Shown: positions 9,668 to 18,458 of the stretch, in pieces
Layout: every line of letters starts with the position of its first letter
Numbering within the stretch: position 1 is the first letter of the stretch
Origin: Parafrankia sp041008525
GTDB lineage: Bacteria > Actinomycetota > Actinomycetes > Frankiales > Frankiaceae
Length of the DNA stretch: 64,000 bases
Direction of reading: 5' to 3'
Assembly (NCBI RefSeq): GCF_041008525.1
Contig: NZ_JBFLUG010000011.1
Span: 1-64,000, forward strand
The notes under the pieces: generated by a model
Database searches by the model: none
What the model was told of the DNA's origin: nothing
The model's input: only the letters and a program-made list of their open reading frames with translations
Translations under genes and position numbers: made by a program

Positions 9668-11488
9668 CTACACCCAGCCGGGCGGGCCGCCGAGCCCGCC
9701 CTGCTCCGCGTCCGGCGGCTTCTTGCGGAGCGGGTCGCCACCGGCGCCCGGATCCGTGCCCCGCTCACGGCGGGCTCGGGCGACCTGCTCCCGCTCGCGC
9801 GCGACGTCCGCCTGGCTCAGAGCCGCGGACGTCTCGATGCGAACCGTCAGCGGCCGGTCGGCGAGCCCCTCGTGGCGTGCCGTCACCTCCAGGATGCCGT
9901 CGAACCCCATCCGGAACATGATTTCTATCTGAGTACCGGCCGGATAGCCCGGTGGAATGCCGGTGATCTCCGCGTTGGCAATGATCTTGTTGTCATCGAC
10001 GCGGGCGGACTCGACGCCCCCGGCCTGCTCGACGACGTGGACGGTTACCGCGTCCTGGTCGTCGCGCACGGTGCCGAACAGCCGGCGGACGGCCACCGGC
10101 AGCCGGTCGTTGCGGTGAACGAGGAACACCGCCCGCTGATCGCCGAAACGGTCCAGCGCCAGCACCCCGAAGCCCCGGGAGACGACGTTGACGACCTGCA
10201 CCTCGACGGTCCGCCGCACCCGGTCCGCGGGCAGCCCCAAGGCCTCGGCGAGGCGCCGGCACGCGGCGTCCAGGTCGGCGGGGGCGGCCGTGTCCACCGC
10301 GGCGCCGTCCACCAGCTGGCCGCGGGTGACGAGGTCGGCGGCGACCAGGCGCTCCAGCGCCTTCTTCTCCCCGTAGATCGCGGCTCCGCGCGCGACGGCC
10401 AGGTCCGGGTCGCTCAGCTCCACCGGCACGGACAGTTCGGCGGCCAGCCGCCGGGCCACGGCCGGCATCCGCGAGGCGCCCCCGACCAGCAGGACCCGGT
10501 CGACGCCGCGCACCCCGCGCTCACGGGCGGCCTCGATCGCCGACCGGGTCAGCTCGAGGGTGCGGTCGAGCAGGACCGCGGTGAGGTTCTCCACCTCGTC
10601 CCGGGTCAGGGTGACGTCCAGCGTCCTCCCGCCGTGACTGACATTGATCACGGTCGAGTCCGCGTCGGTCAGCTCACGCCGCGCGCGCTCGGCGGCGAGC
10701 TGCAGCACCTGCGCGGCCTCGCCGTCGTCGAGCGGGTCCTCGGCACCCGGGTGGGCGGCGAGGAAGCGGTCGGTGAGGAACAGGACGATCTTCTCGTCCC
10801 AGTCGGCCCCGCCCAGCTGGTGGTCACCGTCGGTCGCGACGACGGAGACCCGGCGGTCGGCGAGCTCGACGATGGTGACGTCGAAGGTTCCACCGCCCAG
10901 GTCGTAGACGAGGGCGACCTCCTCGGTGAGGACGCCGGGCCCGGCAAGGGTGCGCCGGCCCGCGACCTCGAACCGGGCGAACCCGTAGGACAGCGCGGCG
11001 GCGGTGGGCTCGTTGATGACGTCGACGACGTTCAGCCCGGCGTACTCGCCGGCCAGCACGGTGGCCCGGCGCTCCTCGTCACCGAAGTAGGCCGGAACGG
11101 TGATGACGGCGTCCCGGACCGGTTCCCCGGCGGTCATCCCGGCGTCCGAGACGAGCGCCTTGAGGATCAGCCCGCTGACCGCCGGCGCCGACCAGGCCGC
11201 CCCGTGGGTCACGAACCGCCAGTCACGGTCGCCCATCCGGCGTTTGACAAGCGAGCAGACGTCGTCGGGCCGGGCCCGGGCGAGGCGCCGGGCGGTCTCA
11301 CCGGTGATGTAGTCGTCGCGGCCGACGAACAGCACCACGCTGGGCAGAATCGTCGACCCGTCCATCAGCGGGATGACCTCGGGGTCGCCGGAGGCGGACA
11401 CCCTGGCCAGGCAGCTGAAGGTCGTCCCGAGGTCGATGCCGAAGACGGTCCCCGTGTTGGCCGGCCGGCCACCCGTTTGTCGTGCCAC
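9668..11488 (-). CDS. Hsp70/DnaK-family chaperone, atypical short-lid form
   Basis: An ATP-dependent chaperone of the Hsp70 family, 606 residues. The nucleotide-binding domain is complete: GIDLGTTFS at 17-25, YDLGGGTFDV near 194, INEPTAAALSYG, and VGGASRMP near 333. The interdomain linker region reads EVQVVNV near 427 instead of the canonical DVLLLDV. A substrate-binding beta domain follows to about 545. The helical lid is nearly absent: only about 60 residues remain, charged and ending in a Gly/Pro tail. This is not the housekeeping dnaK, which normally lies in a dnaK-grpE-dnaJ operon; neither grpE nor a canonical dnaJ is nearby. It heads an operon with the J-like/Fn3 gene. The GTG start at 11488 has only a weak ribosome site. 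Confidence 0.88.
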   Translation of the reverse strand: MARQTGGRPANTGTVFGIDLGTTFSCLARVSASGDPEVIPLMDGSTILPSVVLFVGRDDYITGETARRLARARPDDVCSLVKRRMGDRDWRFVTHGAAWSAPAVSGLILKALVSDAGMTAGEPVRDAVITVPAYFGDEERRATVLAGEYAGLNVVDVINEPTAAALSYGFARFEVAGRRTLAGPGVLTEEVALVYDLGGGTFDVTIVELADRRVSVVATDGDHQLGGADWDEKIVLFLTDRFLAAHPGAEDPLDDGEAAQVLQLAAERARRELTDADSTVINVSHGGRTLDVTLTRDEVENLTAVLLDRTLELTRSAIEAARERGVRGVDRVLLVGGASRMPAVARRLAAELSVPVELSDPDLAVARGAAIYGEKKALERLVAADLVTRGQLVDGAAVDTAAPADLDAACRRLAEALGLPADRVRRTVEVQVVNVVSRGFGVLALDRFGDQRAVFLVHRNDRLPVAVRRLFGTVRDDQDAVTVHVVEQAGGVESARVDDNKIIANAEITGIPPGYPAGTQIEIMFRMGFDGILEVTARHEGLADRPLTVRIETSAALSQADVAREREQVARARRERGTDPGAGGDPLRKKPPDAEQGGLGGPPGWV

Positions 11489-11555
11489 ACCCGAAACCTA
11501 TCCATCCGTGTGGGCGGCGGCGGACAGCGGACCGGGTGACGGCTTGGCGACACCC

Positions 11556-11584
11556 GGCCCCGGACCGGTGCGTGGGCCCCGGTC
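11556..11584 (-). terminator. Possible terminator after dapB
   Basis: A 9-bp inverted repeat (ccggaccgg and ccggtccgg) around a loop of about 10 bases lies just past the dapB stop and before the Hsp70 gene. It may separate the two transcription units. Arm edges are approximate. Confidence 0.4.
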
Positions 11585-11593
11585 CGGCCTGGC

Positions 11594-12337
11594 TCAGCCG
11601 AGGTCGAGAAGGCTCTCCAGGCCCACGGTCAGCCCTGGATGCGCGGCCACCTGACGCACCGCGAGCAGGATGCCCGGCATGAACGAGGCGCGGTCGAGCG
11701 AGTCGTGGCGGATCGCGAGGGTTTCGCCGGCACCGCCGAGAAGCACCTCCTGGTGCGCGACCAGCCCGGCGAGCCGGACGGCGTGCACCGGCACGCCGGC
11801 GGCACGGGCCCCGCGGGCCCCGTCGAGCGCCGAGGTCGTCGCGTCCGGGCCGGCCGGGTCGAGTCCGGCGGACTTCCGGGCGGCGGCGATGAGCTCGGCA
11901 GTGCGCCGTGCCGTGCCGCTGGGCGCGTCCGCCTTGCCGGGATGGTGCAGCTCGACGATCTCCACCGATTCGAAGTACGGTGCCGCCCGGGCGGCGAAAA
12001 GCATCATCAACACGGCGGCGATGCCGAAGTTGGGTGCCACGAACACCCCGACCGACGGCTCGGCGCCCAGCCAGCCGCGCACGGTGTCGAGGCGGTCGCC
12101 GTCGAGCCCGGTCGTGCCCACCACGGCGTGGACGCCGTTGGCGACCGCCCAGCGCAGGTTGTCCATGACCGCGTCGGGATGGGTGAAGTCGACGACCACG
12201 TCCGCCTTCGCAAGCGGAGCGCGGTCGTCGCCGGCGTCGGCCTCGGCCACCAGCTCCAGATCCGGCGCTTCCCGGACAGCCGAGCACACCGTGGCGCCCA
12301 TCCGGCCACGGGAGCCGAGCACACCGACACCAATCAC
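11594..12337 (-). CDS. dapB: 4-hydroxy-tetrahydrodipicolinate reductase
   Basis: DapB reduces hydroxy-tetrahydrodipicolinate with NAD(P)H in the lysine and diaminopimelate pathway, which also feeds peptidoglycan. The 247-residue product has the usual length. The Rossmann start GVLGSRGRMG is at residues 6-15, and the catalytic region ELHHPGKADAPSGTA at 129-143 contains the His and Lys typical of the family. The GTG at 12337 is chosen because GAGGGG precedes it at a good distance and the protein then begins right at the Rossmann strand; the upstream in-frame Met at 12397 would add 20 residues. It follows the M16 protease gene by 95 bases, as in many actinobacteria. Confidence 0.95.
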   Translation of the reverse strand: MIGVGVLGSRGRMGATVCSAVREAPDLELVAEADAGDDRAPLAKADVVVDFTHPDAVMDNLRWAVANGVHAVVGTTGLDGDRLDTVRGWLGAEPSVGVFVAPNFGIAAVLMMLFAARAAPYFESVEIVELHHPGKADAPSGTARRTAELIAAARKSAGLDPAGPDATTSALDGARGARAAGVPVHAVRLAGLVAHQEVLLGGAGETLAIRHDSLDRASFMPGILLAVRQVAAHPGLTVGLESLLDLG

Positions 12338-12432
12338 TTCGCGCCCCTCACAGGTGCCGGCCCCGCGACACAGGCCGCGGGGCCGGGTGATCATCAAAGC
12401 TCACTGCTGACTGCCAGCTCACGGCTGACGAC

Positions 12433-13836
12433 TCAGCGGGCGACCGCGGCACTGAAGTCGTGGTCGTCGAACGGGCCGATGACGCCCAGCGACCACGGCT
12501 GGTCGACGAGCTCGCCGGCGAGGGCCCGCACGTCGTCCAGGGTGACAGCCTCGACCCGGGCCAGCACCTCGTCCACCGAGAGGATCTCGCCGTGGACGAG
12601 CTCGGACTTCCCGAGCCGGGACATCCGCGACCCGGTGTCCTCCAGGTTGAGCACGAGCCCGCCGCGGTTCTGCCCGCGGGCCCGGTCGAGCTCCTCCGCG
12701 GTGATGCCGTGCTCGGCGATCTGGTGCACCTGCTCGCGGCAGATCTCCAGGACGTCGTCGGCGCGGCCCGGCGTGCAGCCCGCGTACACCCCGAACAGAC
12801 CGGCGTCGGCGAACTGGTTGTCGAACGAGTAGACCGAGTAGGCCAGGCCCCGCTTCTCCCGGACCTCCTGGAACAGCCGCGAGCTCATCCCGCCGCCCAG
12901 GGCCTGGGACAGCAGCCCGAGCGCGTAGCGGCGCGGGTCGTGCCGGGACAGGCCGGTCGTGCCGAGCACGACGTGGGCCTGCTCGGTCGGCCGGTTGGCC
13001 ACGACGATCCCCGGCGGGGGCGGGAACGGGTAGTCACCGCGGCGGACGTCCTGCGTCCGTGCCGGCCCACCGAGGTGGTCGGCGAACGCCCTGGTCACCC
13101 GGTCGAGGGCGTGGTCGTGGTCGAGGTTGCCCGCGATCGAGATCACCAGCGCCGGTGGCGCGTAGTGCTCGCGGTAGTAGTCGAAGATCGTCTCCCGGCC
13201 GAGGGCCTGGATCGTCTCGACCGTGCCGAGCACCGGCCGGCCCAGTACCGACGACCCGAGGACGGCATCCGCGAAGACGTCGTGCACGACGTCACCCGGG
13301 TCGTCCTCGTGCATGGCGATCTCCTCGAGGATCACGCCGCGCTCGGCCTCGACGTCGTCCGCGGTCACCAGCGAGTTGGCGACCATGTCGCAGACGACGT
13401 CGACGGCCAGGCCCAGGTCGTCGTCGAGGACCCGGGCGTAGTAGCAGGTGTACTCCTTGTTCGTGAAGGCGTTGAGATCCCCGCCGACCGCCTCGATGGC
13501 AGCGCTGATTGTCAGCGCGTCCCGGGTCGGGGTGCCCTTGAACAGCAGGTGCTCCAGGTAGTGCGAGCAGCCGCCGGTCAGGGGCGTCTCGTCGCGGGAC
13601 CCCACACCGACCCAGACGCCGATGGCCACCGAGCGGACCCCGGGCACCTTCTCCGTGATGACCCGCAGGCCGCCCGGCAGGACGGTGCGGCGCACCGTCC
13701 CGGCGAGCAGCTCCGCGGTGCCACCGCCCGCCGCGAGCAGGTCGGCGACACGGCCCGGCTGCGGGCCGGAGGTGACCTCCGGCCCGCCCGTGGCCTGCGT
13801 GCGCCCGCCAGAGGAGGACAGTTCCGTCTCCGTCAC
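12433..13836 (-). CDS. M16-family zinc peptidase (processing-peptidase-like)
   Basis: An M16 metalloprotease of 467 residues. The inverted zinc motif HxxEH is present as HYLEH at residues 92-96, followed by LLFKGT, and the third ligand Glu lies in the VILEEI block near residue 170. The C-terminal inactive-domain half includes GGGMSSRLFQEVREKRGLAYSV, another family hallmark. The GTG at 13836 is preferred because AGGAG lies just before it (spacing short, four to five bases) and the longer frame would run into pnp. It follows pnp by 43 bases, the conserved actinobacterial order. Substrate is unknown; relatives degrade or process peptides. Confidence 0.93.
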   Translation of the reverse strand: MTETELSSSGGRTQATGGPEVTSGPQPGRVADLLAAGGGTAELLAGTVRRTVLPGGLRVITEKVPGVRSVAIGVWVGVGSRDETPLTGGCSHYLEHLLFKGTPTRDALTISAAIEAVGGDLNAFTNKEYTCYYARVLDDDLGLAVDVVCDMVANSLVTADDVEAERGVILEEIAMHEDDPGDVVHDVFADAVLGSSVLGRPVLGTVETIQALGRETIFDYYREHYAPPALVISIAGNLDHDHALDRVTRAFADHLGGPARTQDVRRGDYPFPPPPGIVVANRPTEQAHVVLGTTGLSRHDPRRYALGLLSQALGGGMSSRLFQEVREKRGLAYSVYSFDNQFADAGLFGVYAGCTPGRADDVLEICREQVHQIAEHGITAEELDRARGQNRGGLVLNLEDTGSRMSRLGKSELVHGEILSVDEVLARVEAVTLDDVRALAGELVDQPWSLGVIGPFDDHDFSAAVAR

Positions 13837-13879
13837 AGTGCTCCTGTCAGGAGGAGGACCCCCGCGTACACGGGGTGAC

Positions 13880-16069
13880 TCAGGACTCGACGGCAACCGC
13901 GTCGGAGGCCTCCGCCCCGGGCGCGAGGCTGATCTTGCCGCGGGCGTCGATCTCGGTGATCTCCACCTGCAGCTTCTGGCCCACCGACAGGACGTCCTCC
14001 ACCTTCTCCACCCGCTTGCCGCCCGCGAGCTGCTTGAGCTTGCTCACGTGGAGCAGGCCGTCCTTGCCCGGGGTCAGTGACACGAAGGCACCGAAGTTGG
14101 TGATCTTGACGATGGTGCCGAGGTAGCGCTCCCCCACCTCGGGCATCTGCGGGTTGGCGATCGCGTTGATCGCGGAGCGGGCGGTCTCCGCCGACGGCCC
14201 GTCGGCGGCGCCGATGTAGATCGTGCCGTCGTCCTCGACCGTGATCTCGGCGCCGGAGTCGGCCTGGATCTGGTTGATCATCTTGCCCTTGGGCCCGATG
14301 ACCTCACCGATCTTGTCGACCGGAATCTTCACCGAGATGACCCGCGGCGCGTGCGCGGACATCTCGTCCGGCTCGCCGATGGCCTCGGCCATCACTTCCA
14401 GGATCGTCAGCCGGGCCGCCCGAGCCTGCTGCAGGGCCGCCGCCAGCACCGACGCGGGGATGCCGTCGAGCTTGGTGTCGAGCTGCAGGGCGGTGACGAA
14501 GTCCCGGGTACCGGCGACCTTGAAGTCCATGTCACCGTAGGCGTCCTCGGCACCGAGGATGTCGGTGAGGGTGACGAAGGAGTCACCCTCCTTGATCAGG
14601 CCCATCGCGATGCCGGCCACCGGCGCCTTCAGCGGCACACCCGCGTTGAGCAGCGACAGCGTGCTCGCGCACACCGAGCCCATGCTGGTCGAGCCGTTCG
14701 AGCCCAGCGCCTCGGAGACCTGGCGGATCGCGTAGGGGAACTCCTCGCGGCTGGGCAGCACCGGCAGCAGCGCCCGCTCGGCGAGCGCGCCGTGGCCGAT
14801 CTCGCGACGCTTGGGCGAGCCGACCCGGCCCGTCTCCCCGGTGGAGTACGGCGGGAAGTTGTAGTTGTGCATGTAGCGCTTGGTGCGCTCCGGGTTGAGC
14901 GTGTCGACGGTCTGCTCCATCCGCAGCATCGCCAGCGTCGTGACGCCGAGGATCTGCGTCTCGCCCCGCTCGAACAGCGCCGAGCCGTGCACCCGCGGGA
15001 TGTAGTCGACCTCGGCCGACAACTCCCGGATCTCGGTCGTCGACCGGCCGTCGATACGCACGCCGTCGGCGACGATCCGCGAGCGGACCAGCTTCTTGGT
15101 CAGTGCCCGGTAGGCCGGGCCGATCTCCTTGTCGCGGCCCTCGAACTGGCCGGAGACCTTCTCGACCGCCAGCGCGCGGACCCGCTCAAGCTCGGTCTCG
15201 CGCTCGGTCTTGCCCGCGATGCGCAGCGCCGCCGCGAGCTCCTCGCCCACAGCCGCGGTCATCGACTCCAGCACGTCGTCGTGGTAGTCGACGAAGACCG
15301 GGAACTCGCGCCGCGCCTTGGCCGCGCCAGCGGCGAGCTCGCTCTGCGCCCGGCACAGCTCGCGGATCGCGGGCTTCGCCGCCTCCAGGCCCGCCGCGAC
15401 GACCTCCTCGGTCGGCGCCGCGGCACCGCCCGCGAGCAGGTTGACGGTGCCCGGGGTGGACTCCGCCTCGACCATCATGATCGCGACGTCGGAGCCGTCC
15501 TCCAGGACGCGGCCGGCCACGACCATGTCGAACGTGGCCCGCTCCAGCTCGGGGTGGGTCGGGAAGGCGATCCACTCACCGTCGACGAACCCGACCCGGG
15601 TCGCGCCGATCGGGCCGCTGAACGGCAGGCCCGCCAGCATCGTCGACGCACTCGCCGCGTTGATCGCGACGACGTCGTAGAGGGTCTCCGGGTCCAGCGC
15701 CAGCACGGTCGCGACGACCTGGATCTCGTTGCGCAGCCCCTTCGCGAACGACGGGCGCAGCGGGCGGTCGATCAGCCGGCAGGTCAGGATCGCGTCCTCG
15801 CTGGGACGCCCCTCGCGGCGGAAGAACGATCCGGGAATGCGCCCGGCCGCGTACATCCGCTCCTCGACGTCCACCGTGAGCGGGAAGAAGTCCAGCTGCT
15901 CCTTCGGCGACCGGCTCACTGTCGTCGCCGACAGGACCATGGTGTCGCCCAGGTGAGCGACCACCGCACCGGCGGCCTGCCTGGCCAGCCGGCCGGTCTC
16001 GAACCGCACCGTGCGGGTTCCGGCCGGTGTCGTGATGACCGCCTCGGCCGCCTGTGTCGAGTCGTCCAC
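13880..16069 (-). CDS. pnp: Polyribonucleotide nucleotidyltransferase (PNPase)
   Basis: PNPase degrades RNA 3' to 5' with phosphate and can also add nucleotides. At 729 residues it has the standard layout: two RNase PH domains joined by a helical domain, then a KH domain (VIGPKGKMIN) and an S1 domain (GTIVKITNFGAFVSL). The second PH core contains the expected TRDFVTALQLDTKLDGI region. I chose the GTG at 16069 because GGAG lies six bases before it; the longer forms from 16081, 16087 or 16108 lack a good ribosome site. It follows rpsO, a near-universal order, and a hairpin lies between them. Confidence 0.96.
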   Translation of the reverse strand: MDDSTQAAEAVITTPAGTRTVRFETGRLARQAAGAVVAHLGDTMVLSATTVSRSPKEQLDFFPLTVDVEERMYAAGRIPGSFFRREGRPSEDAILTCRLIDRPLRPSFAKGLRNEIQVVATVLALDPETLYDVVAINAASASTMLAGLPFSGPIGATRVGFVDGEWIAFPTHPELERATFDMVVAGRVLEDGSDVAIMMVEAESTPGTVNLLAGGAAAPTEEVVAAGLEAAKPAIRELCRAQSELAAGAAKARREFPVFVDYHDDVLESMTAAVGEELAAALRIAGKTERETELERVRALAVEKVSGQFEGRDKEIGPAYRALTKKLVRSRIVADGVRIDGRSTTEIRELSAEVDYIPRVHGSALFERGETQILGVTTLAMLRMEQTVDTLNPERTKRYMHNYNFPPYSTGETGRVGSPKRREIGHGALAERALLPVLPSREEFPYAIRQVSEALGSNGSTSMGSVCASTLSLLNAGVPLKAPVAGIAMGLIKEGDSFVTLTDILGAEDAYGDMDFKVAGTRDFVTALQLDTKLDGIPASVLAAALQQARAARLTILEVMAEAIGEPDEMSAHAPRVISVKIPVDKIGEVIGPKGKMINQIQADSGAEITVEDDGTIYIGAADGPSAETARSAINAIANPQMPEVGERYLGTIVKITNFGAFVSLTPGKDGLLHVSKLKQLAGGKRVEKVEDVLSVGQKLQVEITEIDARGKISLAPGAEASDAVAVES

Positions 16070-16284
16070 TCGATACTCCATCCTCATCGTGGGCCGTGCC
16101 CGCGCCATCGAGGATGCCGGTGCTCAGTCGAAGTCTCCGGGGCCGGCGCCGGTGGGCACCGTCCAGGCGGCCACGACCGAGGACCGGCGGCTCATGCCGC
16201 GCGGACCCGGCCAGGTCCTGCGACCGCCGGGCGACCGAGTGCCGCCGACGGCCCGACGCCCCGGTATCTACCCCGGATGCGCCG

Positions 16285-16311
16285 GAGGGAGCGCCACCGG
16301 GGCGCTCCCTC
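16285..16311 (-). terminator. Hairpin between rpsO and pnp
   Basis: An 11-bp perfect stem (16285-16295 with 16301-16311) and 5-base loop begin eight bases after the rpsO stop. In other bacteria the rpsO-pnp gap carries an attenuator and RNase III site that controls pnp; a similar role here is inferred. There is no U-tract on the transcribed strand. Confidence 0.6.
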
Positions 16312-16318
16312 TTGTTGA

Positions 16319-16588
16319 CTATCGGCGCAGACCGAGTCGTTCGATCAGTGCGCGATAGCGGTTGATGTCTGTCTTCGACAGGTAGTTCAGCAGCCGGCGC
16401 CGACGCCCGACCAGCAGGAGAAGCCCGCGGCGGCTGTGGTGGTCGTGCTTGTGGACCTTCAGGTGCTCCGTCAGGTCACTGATGCGACGGGTCAGCATCG
16501 CCACCTGGACCTCGGGCGAACCGGTGTCCCGTTCGACCGTGGCGTAGTCCGACATGATCTTCTGCTTGACGTCGCTAGAGAGCGGCAC
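16319..16588 (-). CDS. rpsO: 30S ribosomal protein S15
   Basis: S15 binds the central domain of 16S rRNA early in 30S assembly. The 89-residue length is exactly that of the family, and the conserved LTEHLKVHKHDHHSRRGLL core is complete. The GTG at 16588 follows AGGTGGAG, and the product then starts with the usual PLSSDVKQKI; an in-frame start at 16639 would add 17 non-conserved residues. It is immediately upstream of pnp. An insertion element lies between its upstream region and ribF, so its promoter should be in the 16589-16899 stretch. Confidence 0.97.
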   Translation of the reverse strand: MPLSSDVKQKIMSDYATVERDTGSPEVQVAMLTRRISDLTEHLKVHKHDHHSRRGLLLLVGRRRRLLNYLSKTDINRYRALIERLGLRR

Positions 16589-16639
16589 GCTCCACCTCGT
16601 TCCTCGTCCGGGGCGGCGCGCGCCCGGGGTCTTCTCCAC

Positions 16640-16899
16640 CCGGACATCCCGCCGGTGTCAGCCACCGGAGGTCGCACCGCCGCCGGCGGCCCCGGGCCCT
16701 CGGCACCTCACCGAAACCCGCTCCGACCACCGCCGGACCCCGGCGACCGCTGAACACCATCAGCTGCAAGTCACCAGCTGTACACCATCAGCAACCACCG
16801 CGAGTCGACCATCCGGCACGCCGTCACCGGACACACCGCTCCCGCCTGAGGGGGAAGCTTATCAACCGTTGCGGATCGATGAGCAGCAGCGCTCGCCGT
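16640..16899. other. rpsO upstream region and presumed right end of the IS607-like element
   Basis: No gene is seen here. The part next to tnpB (about 16750-16900) is where TnpB-encoding elements usually carry the 3' end of their guide RNA and the element boundary; it contains several short inverted repeats. The part nearer 16640 should hold the rpsO promoter. I cannot place the exact element edge. Confidence 0.3.
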
Positions 16900-18112
16900 T
16901 CACGCCGCCGGCACTTGCGCGCCGGCACCCCTGGTCTGACCGGCCTTGGCCGTGCCAGGTTCCCGCTTCGTAGCCACCTGCCGGACGAGTGTGGTCTTAC
17001 GGTCGGCTCCACGGGCGTTTCGCGTCTCCGACGTACTGGCGGCGACGAGGTGTGCCAGGTTGATCGCGGCGTTGGCGTCGCGGTCGAGGGCCAGTCCGCA
17101 GGACTGGCAGCGGAAGGTGCGGTCGGCCGGGGTCAGACTTGGGTTTCGCCAACCACAGCCGGAACAGGTCTTCGAGCTTGGGTACCAGCGATCCGCGACG
17201 TGCAGCGTCGAGCCGTACCACCCGGTCTTGTAGGCAAGCTGACGGCGGATCTGCGTGAAGCCGGTGGTGGAGACGGCCTTCGCGAGGCGCCGGTTGCGGA
17301 CCATTGCGGTGACGTTGAGGTCTTCCACGACCACGACGTCGTGGGTCTTCGCGAGCCGGGTCGTGAGCTTGTGGAGCCCGTCGCGCCGCTGGTCGGCGAT
17401 CCGGGCGTGGACACGAGCCAGTGCGGCGGCGCGCTGGCGGCGCCCAGCACTGCCGGGCTCCGACCGGGCGTGGGCCCGGGCCGCCCGGCGCAGTTTCCGC
17501 TCGGCACGCTCGTAGTGCTTCGGGTTGGGAACCGTCTCGCCCGTCGGCAGGACAGCGAGGTGTTTCACGCCCAGGTCGACCCCGACCGTCCCGGCCGTCT
17601 GCCAGACGGCCGGTGAGCGCGTCGGTCGGCTCGTGGACTCTGACCCGGCCGATCCGGGGGAGCTTCACGTGGGTCGCGTCGGCGGGGCCGTAGGCGCCGG
17701 TCGTGTAGCGGAACGAGTCGCGGGTCTTCCCGCGCTTCTTGAACCGGGGAAAGCCGACCCGCCGGCCCCTGCGTTGTCCCCTGCGGGAATCGCTGAAGTT
17801 CGTCAACGCGCGGGCAAGCTGGTCCAGGCCGGCGGAGAACGCCTCCTTCGAGCACGCGTCCCACCACGGCGCGATCTCCCGCTTGGCCGCGTTCCACGCG
17901 CGGCGGAGCGCGGGAAGCGTCCACGGCACCGGGGTCAGCCCCTCGCCGGTGACGCCGTAGGTCGCCTCGGCCGCGCGCTGCGACAACGCCGCCTTCACCC
18001 GGGCCAGACCCCAGTTGTAGGCGAACCTCGACGCACCCGCGTGCCGGCGCAGGCCAGCGAGTTGGCTGTCGTTCGGGTCGAGGGCGAAGCGGTATGCCTG
18101 CAGTGTCTTCAT
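16900..18112 (-). pseudogene. tnpB: Broken tnpB (RNA-guided nuclease) of an IS607-type element
   Basis: Two frames together resemble one TnpB. The N-terminal part (18112 to about 17600) starts MKTLQAYRFAL and includes the FPRFKKRG block. The C-terminal part (about 17630 to 16900) is in another frame and has all RuvC parts: GVDLG near 17580, VVVEDLNV, a zinc ribbon with CSGCG and CQSCG, and LDRDANAAINL. The two frames meet near 17600-17630. The stretch normally linking the wedge region to RuvC-I, roughly 40 residues, is missing, so the cause is probably a deletion with a frame change and not a single-base slip. The start overlaps the recombinase remnant by ATGA. The product is unlikely to work as a guided nuclease. 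Confidence 0.85.
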
Positions 18113-18315
18113 CCGGCGCAGACCTCGGTGATGACCGTGCCGACGGTCCGGTTCTGGCTGGCAGTCCGGTTCTGGCTGGCAACCCAGGTGACGATTCGGG
18201 CGACCTGCCGGTCAAGGTCCGGCTTCTGGTCGGCGGACGAGACACGGGCATACACCGCCGCTGTCTCCGACGGGGCCGGTCGCGCGGACTGGTCCACGCC
18301 GCAACTATATGGCAC
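18109..18315 (-). pseudogene. tnpA: Truncated serine recombinase (IS607 TnpA) remnant
   Basis: The 68-residue frame contains VYARVSSADQKPDLDRQVAR, the catalytic N-terminal block of small serine recombinases with its active Ser. Full IS607 TnpA proteins have about 200 residues: a MerR-like DNA-binding head, the recombinase core and a helical end. Here the head is absent and the core stops after TVITEV. The final codons then overlap the tnpB start by ATGA, suggesting that an internal deletion joined the core to the original end. A short duplication (SQNRTASQNRT) interrupts the core. Confidence 0.8.
18145..18180. repeat. 18-bp tandem duplication in the recombinase remnant
   Basis: The unit gtccggttctggctggca occurs twice in direct succession, giving the repeated peptide SQNRTA. 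It adds six residues without changing frame. Edges are good to one or two bases. Confidence 0.8.
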
Positions 18316-18458
18316 CTACTGGCAGCACCTGGCGCTACACCGACGGCAGCTTCACTCCCCGTCCCCGCACCCCGCCCGCCGGTCCCTCCGATTCCTGCCG
18401 CGGTCCCAGGACTCCTGCCGCCGTCCAGCCGCGGGACCGATCCGGGCTCCGGCCCGGG

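Larger units (their letters stand above)
16860..18315 (-). mobile_element. Decayed IS607-type insertion element
   Basis: The element consists of a serine-recombinase remnant followed by an overlapping tnpB, the gene order of IS607 elements. It splits the usual ribF/rpsO neighbourhood. Both genes are damaged, so it should be immobile unless helped in trans. Borders are estimated from the coding remnants; no terminal repeats are expected for IS607. Confidence 0.7.

Noticed and set aside
8060..11539. 1159-codon open frame on the plus strand opposite the Hsp70 and J-like genes
   Set aside because: It is antisense to two genes with clear motifs and follows from GC-rich third positions. Its protein has no family motif and is mostly Arg/Gly/Pro.
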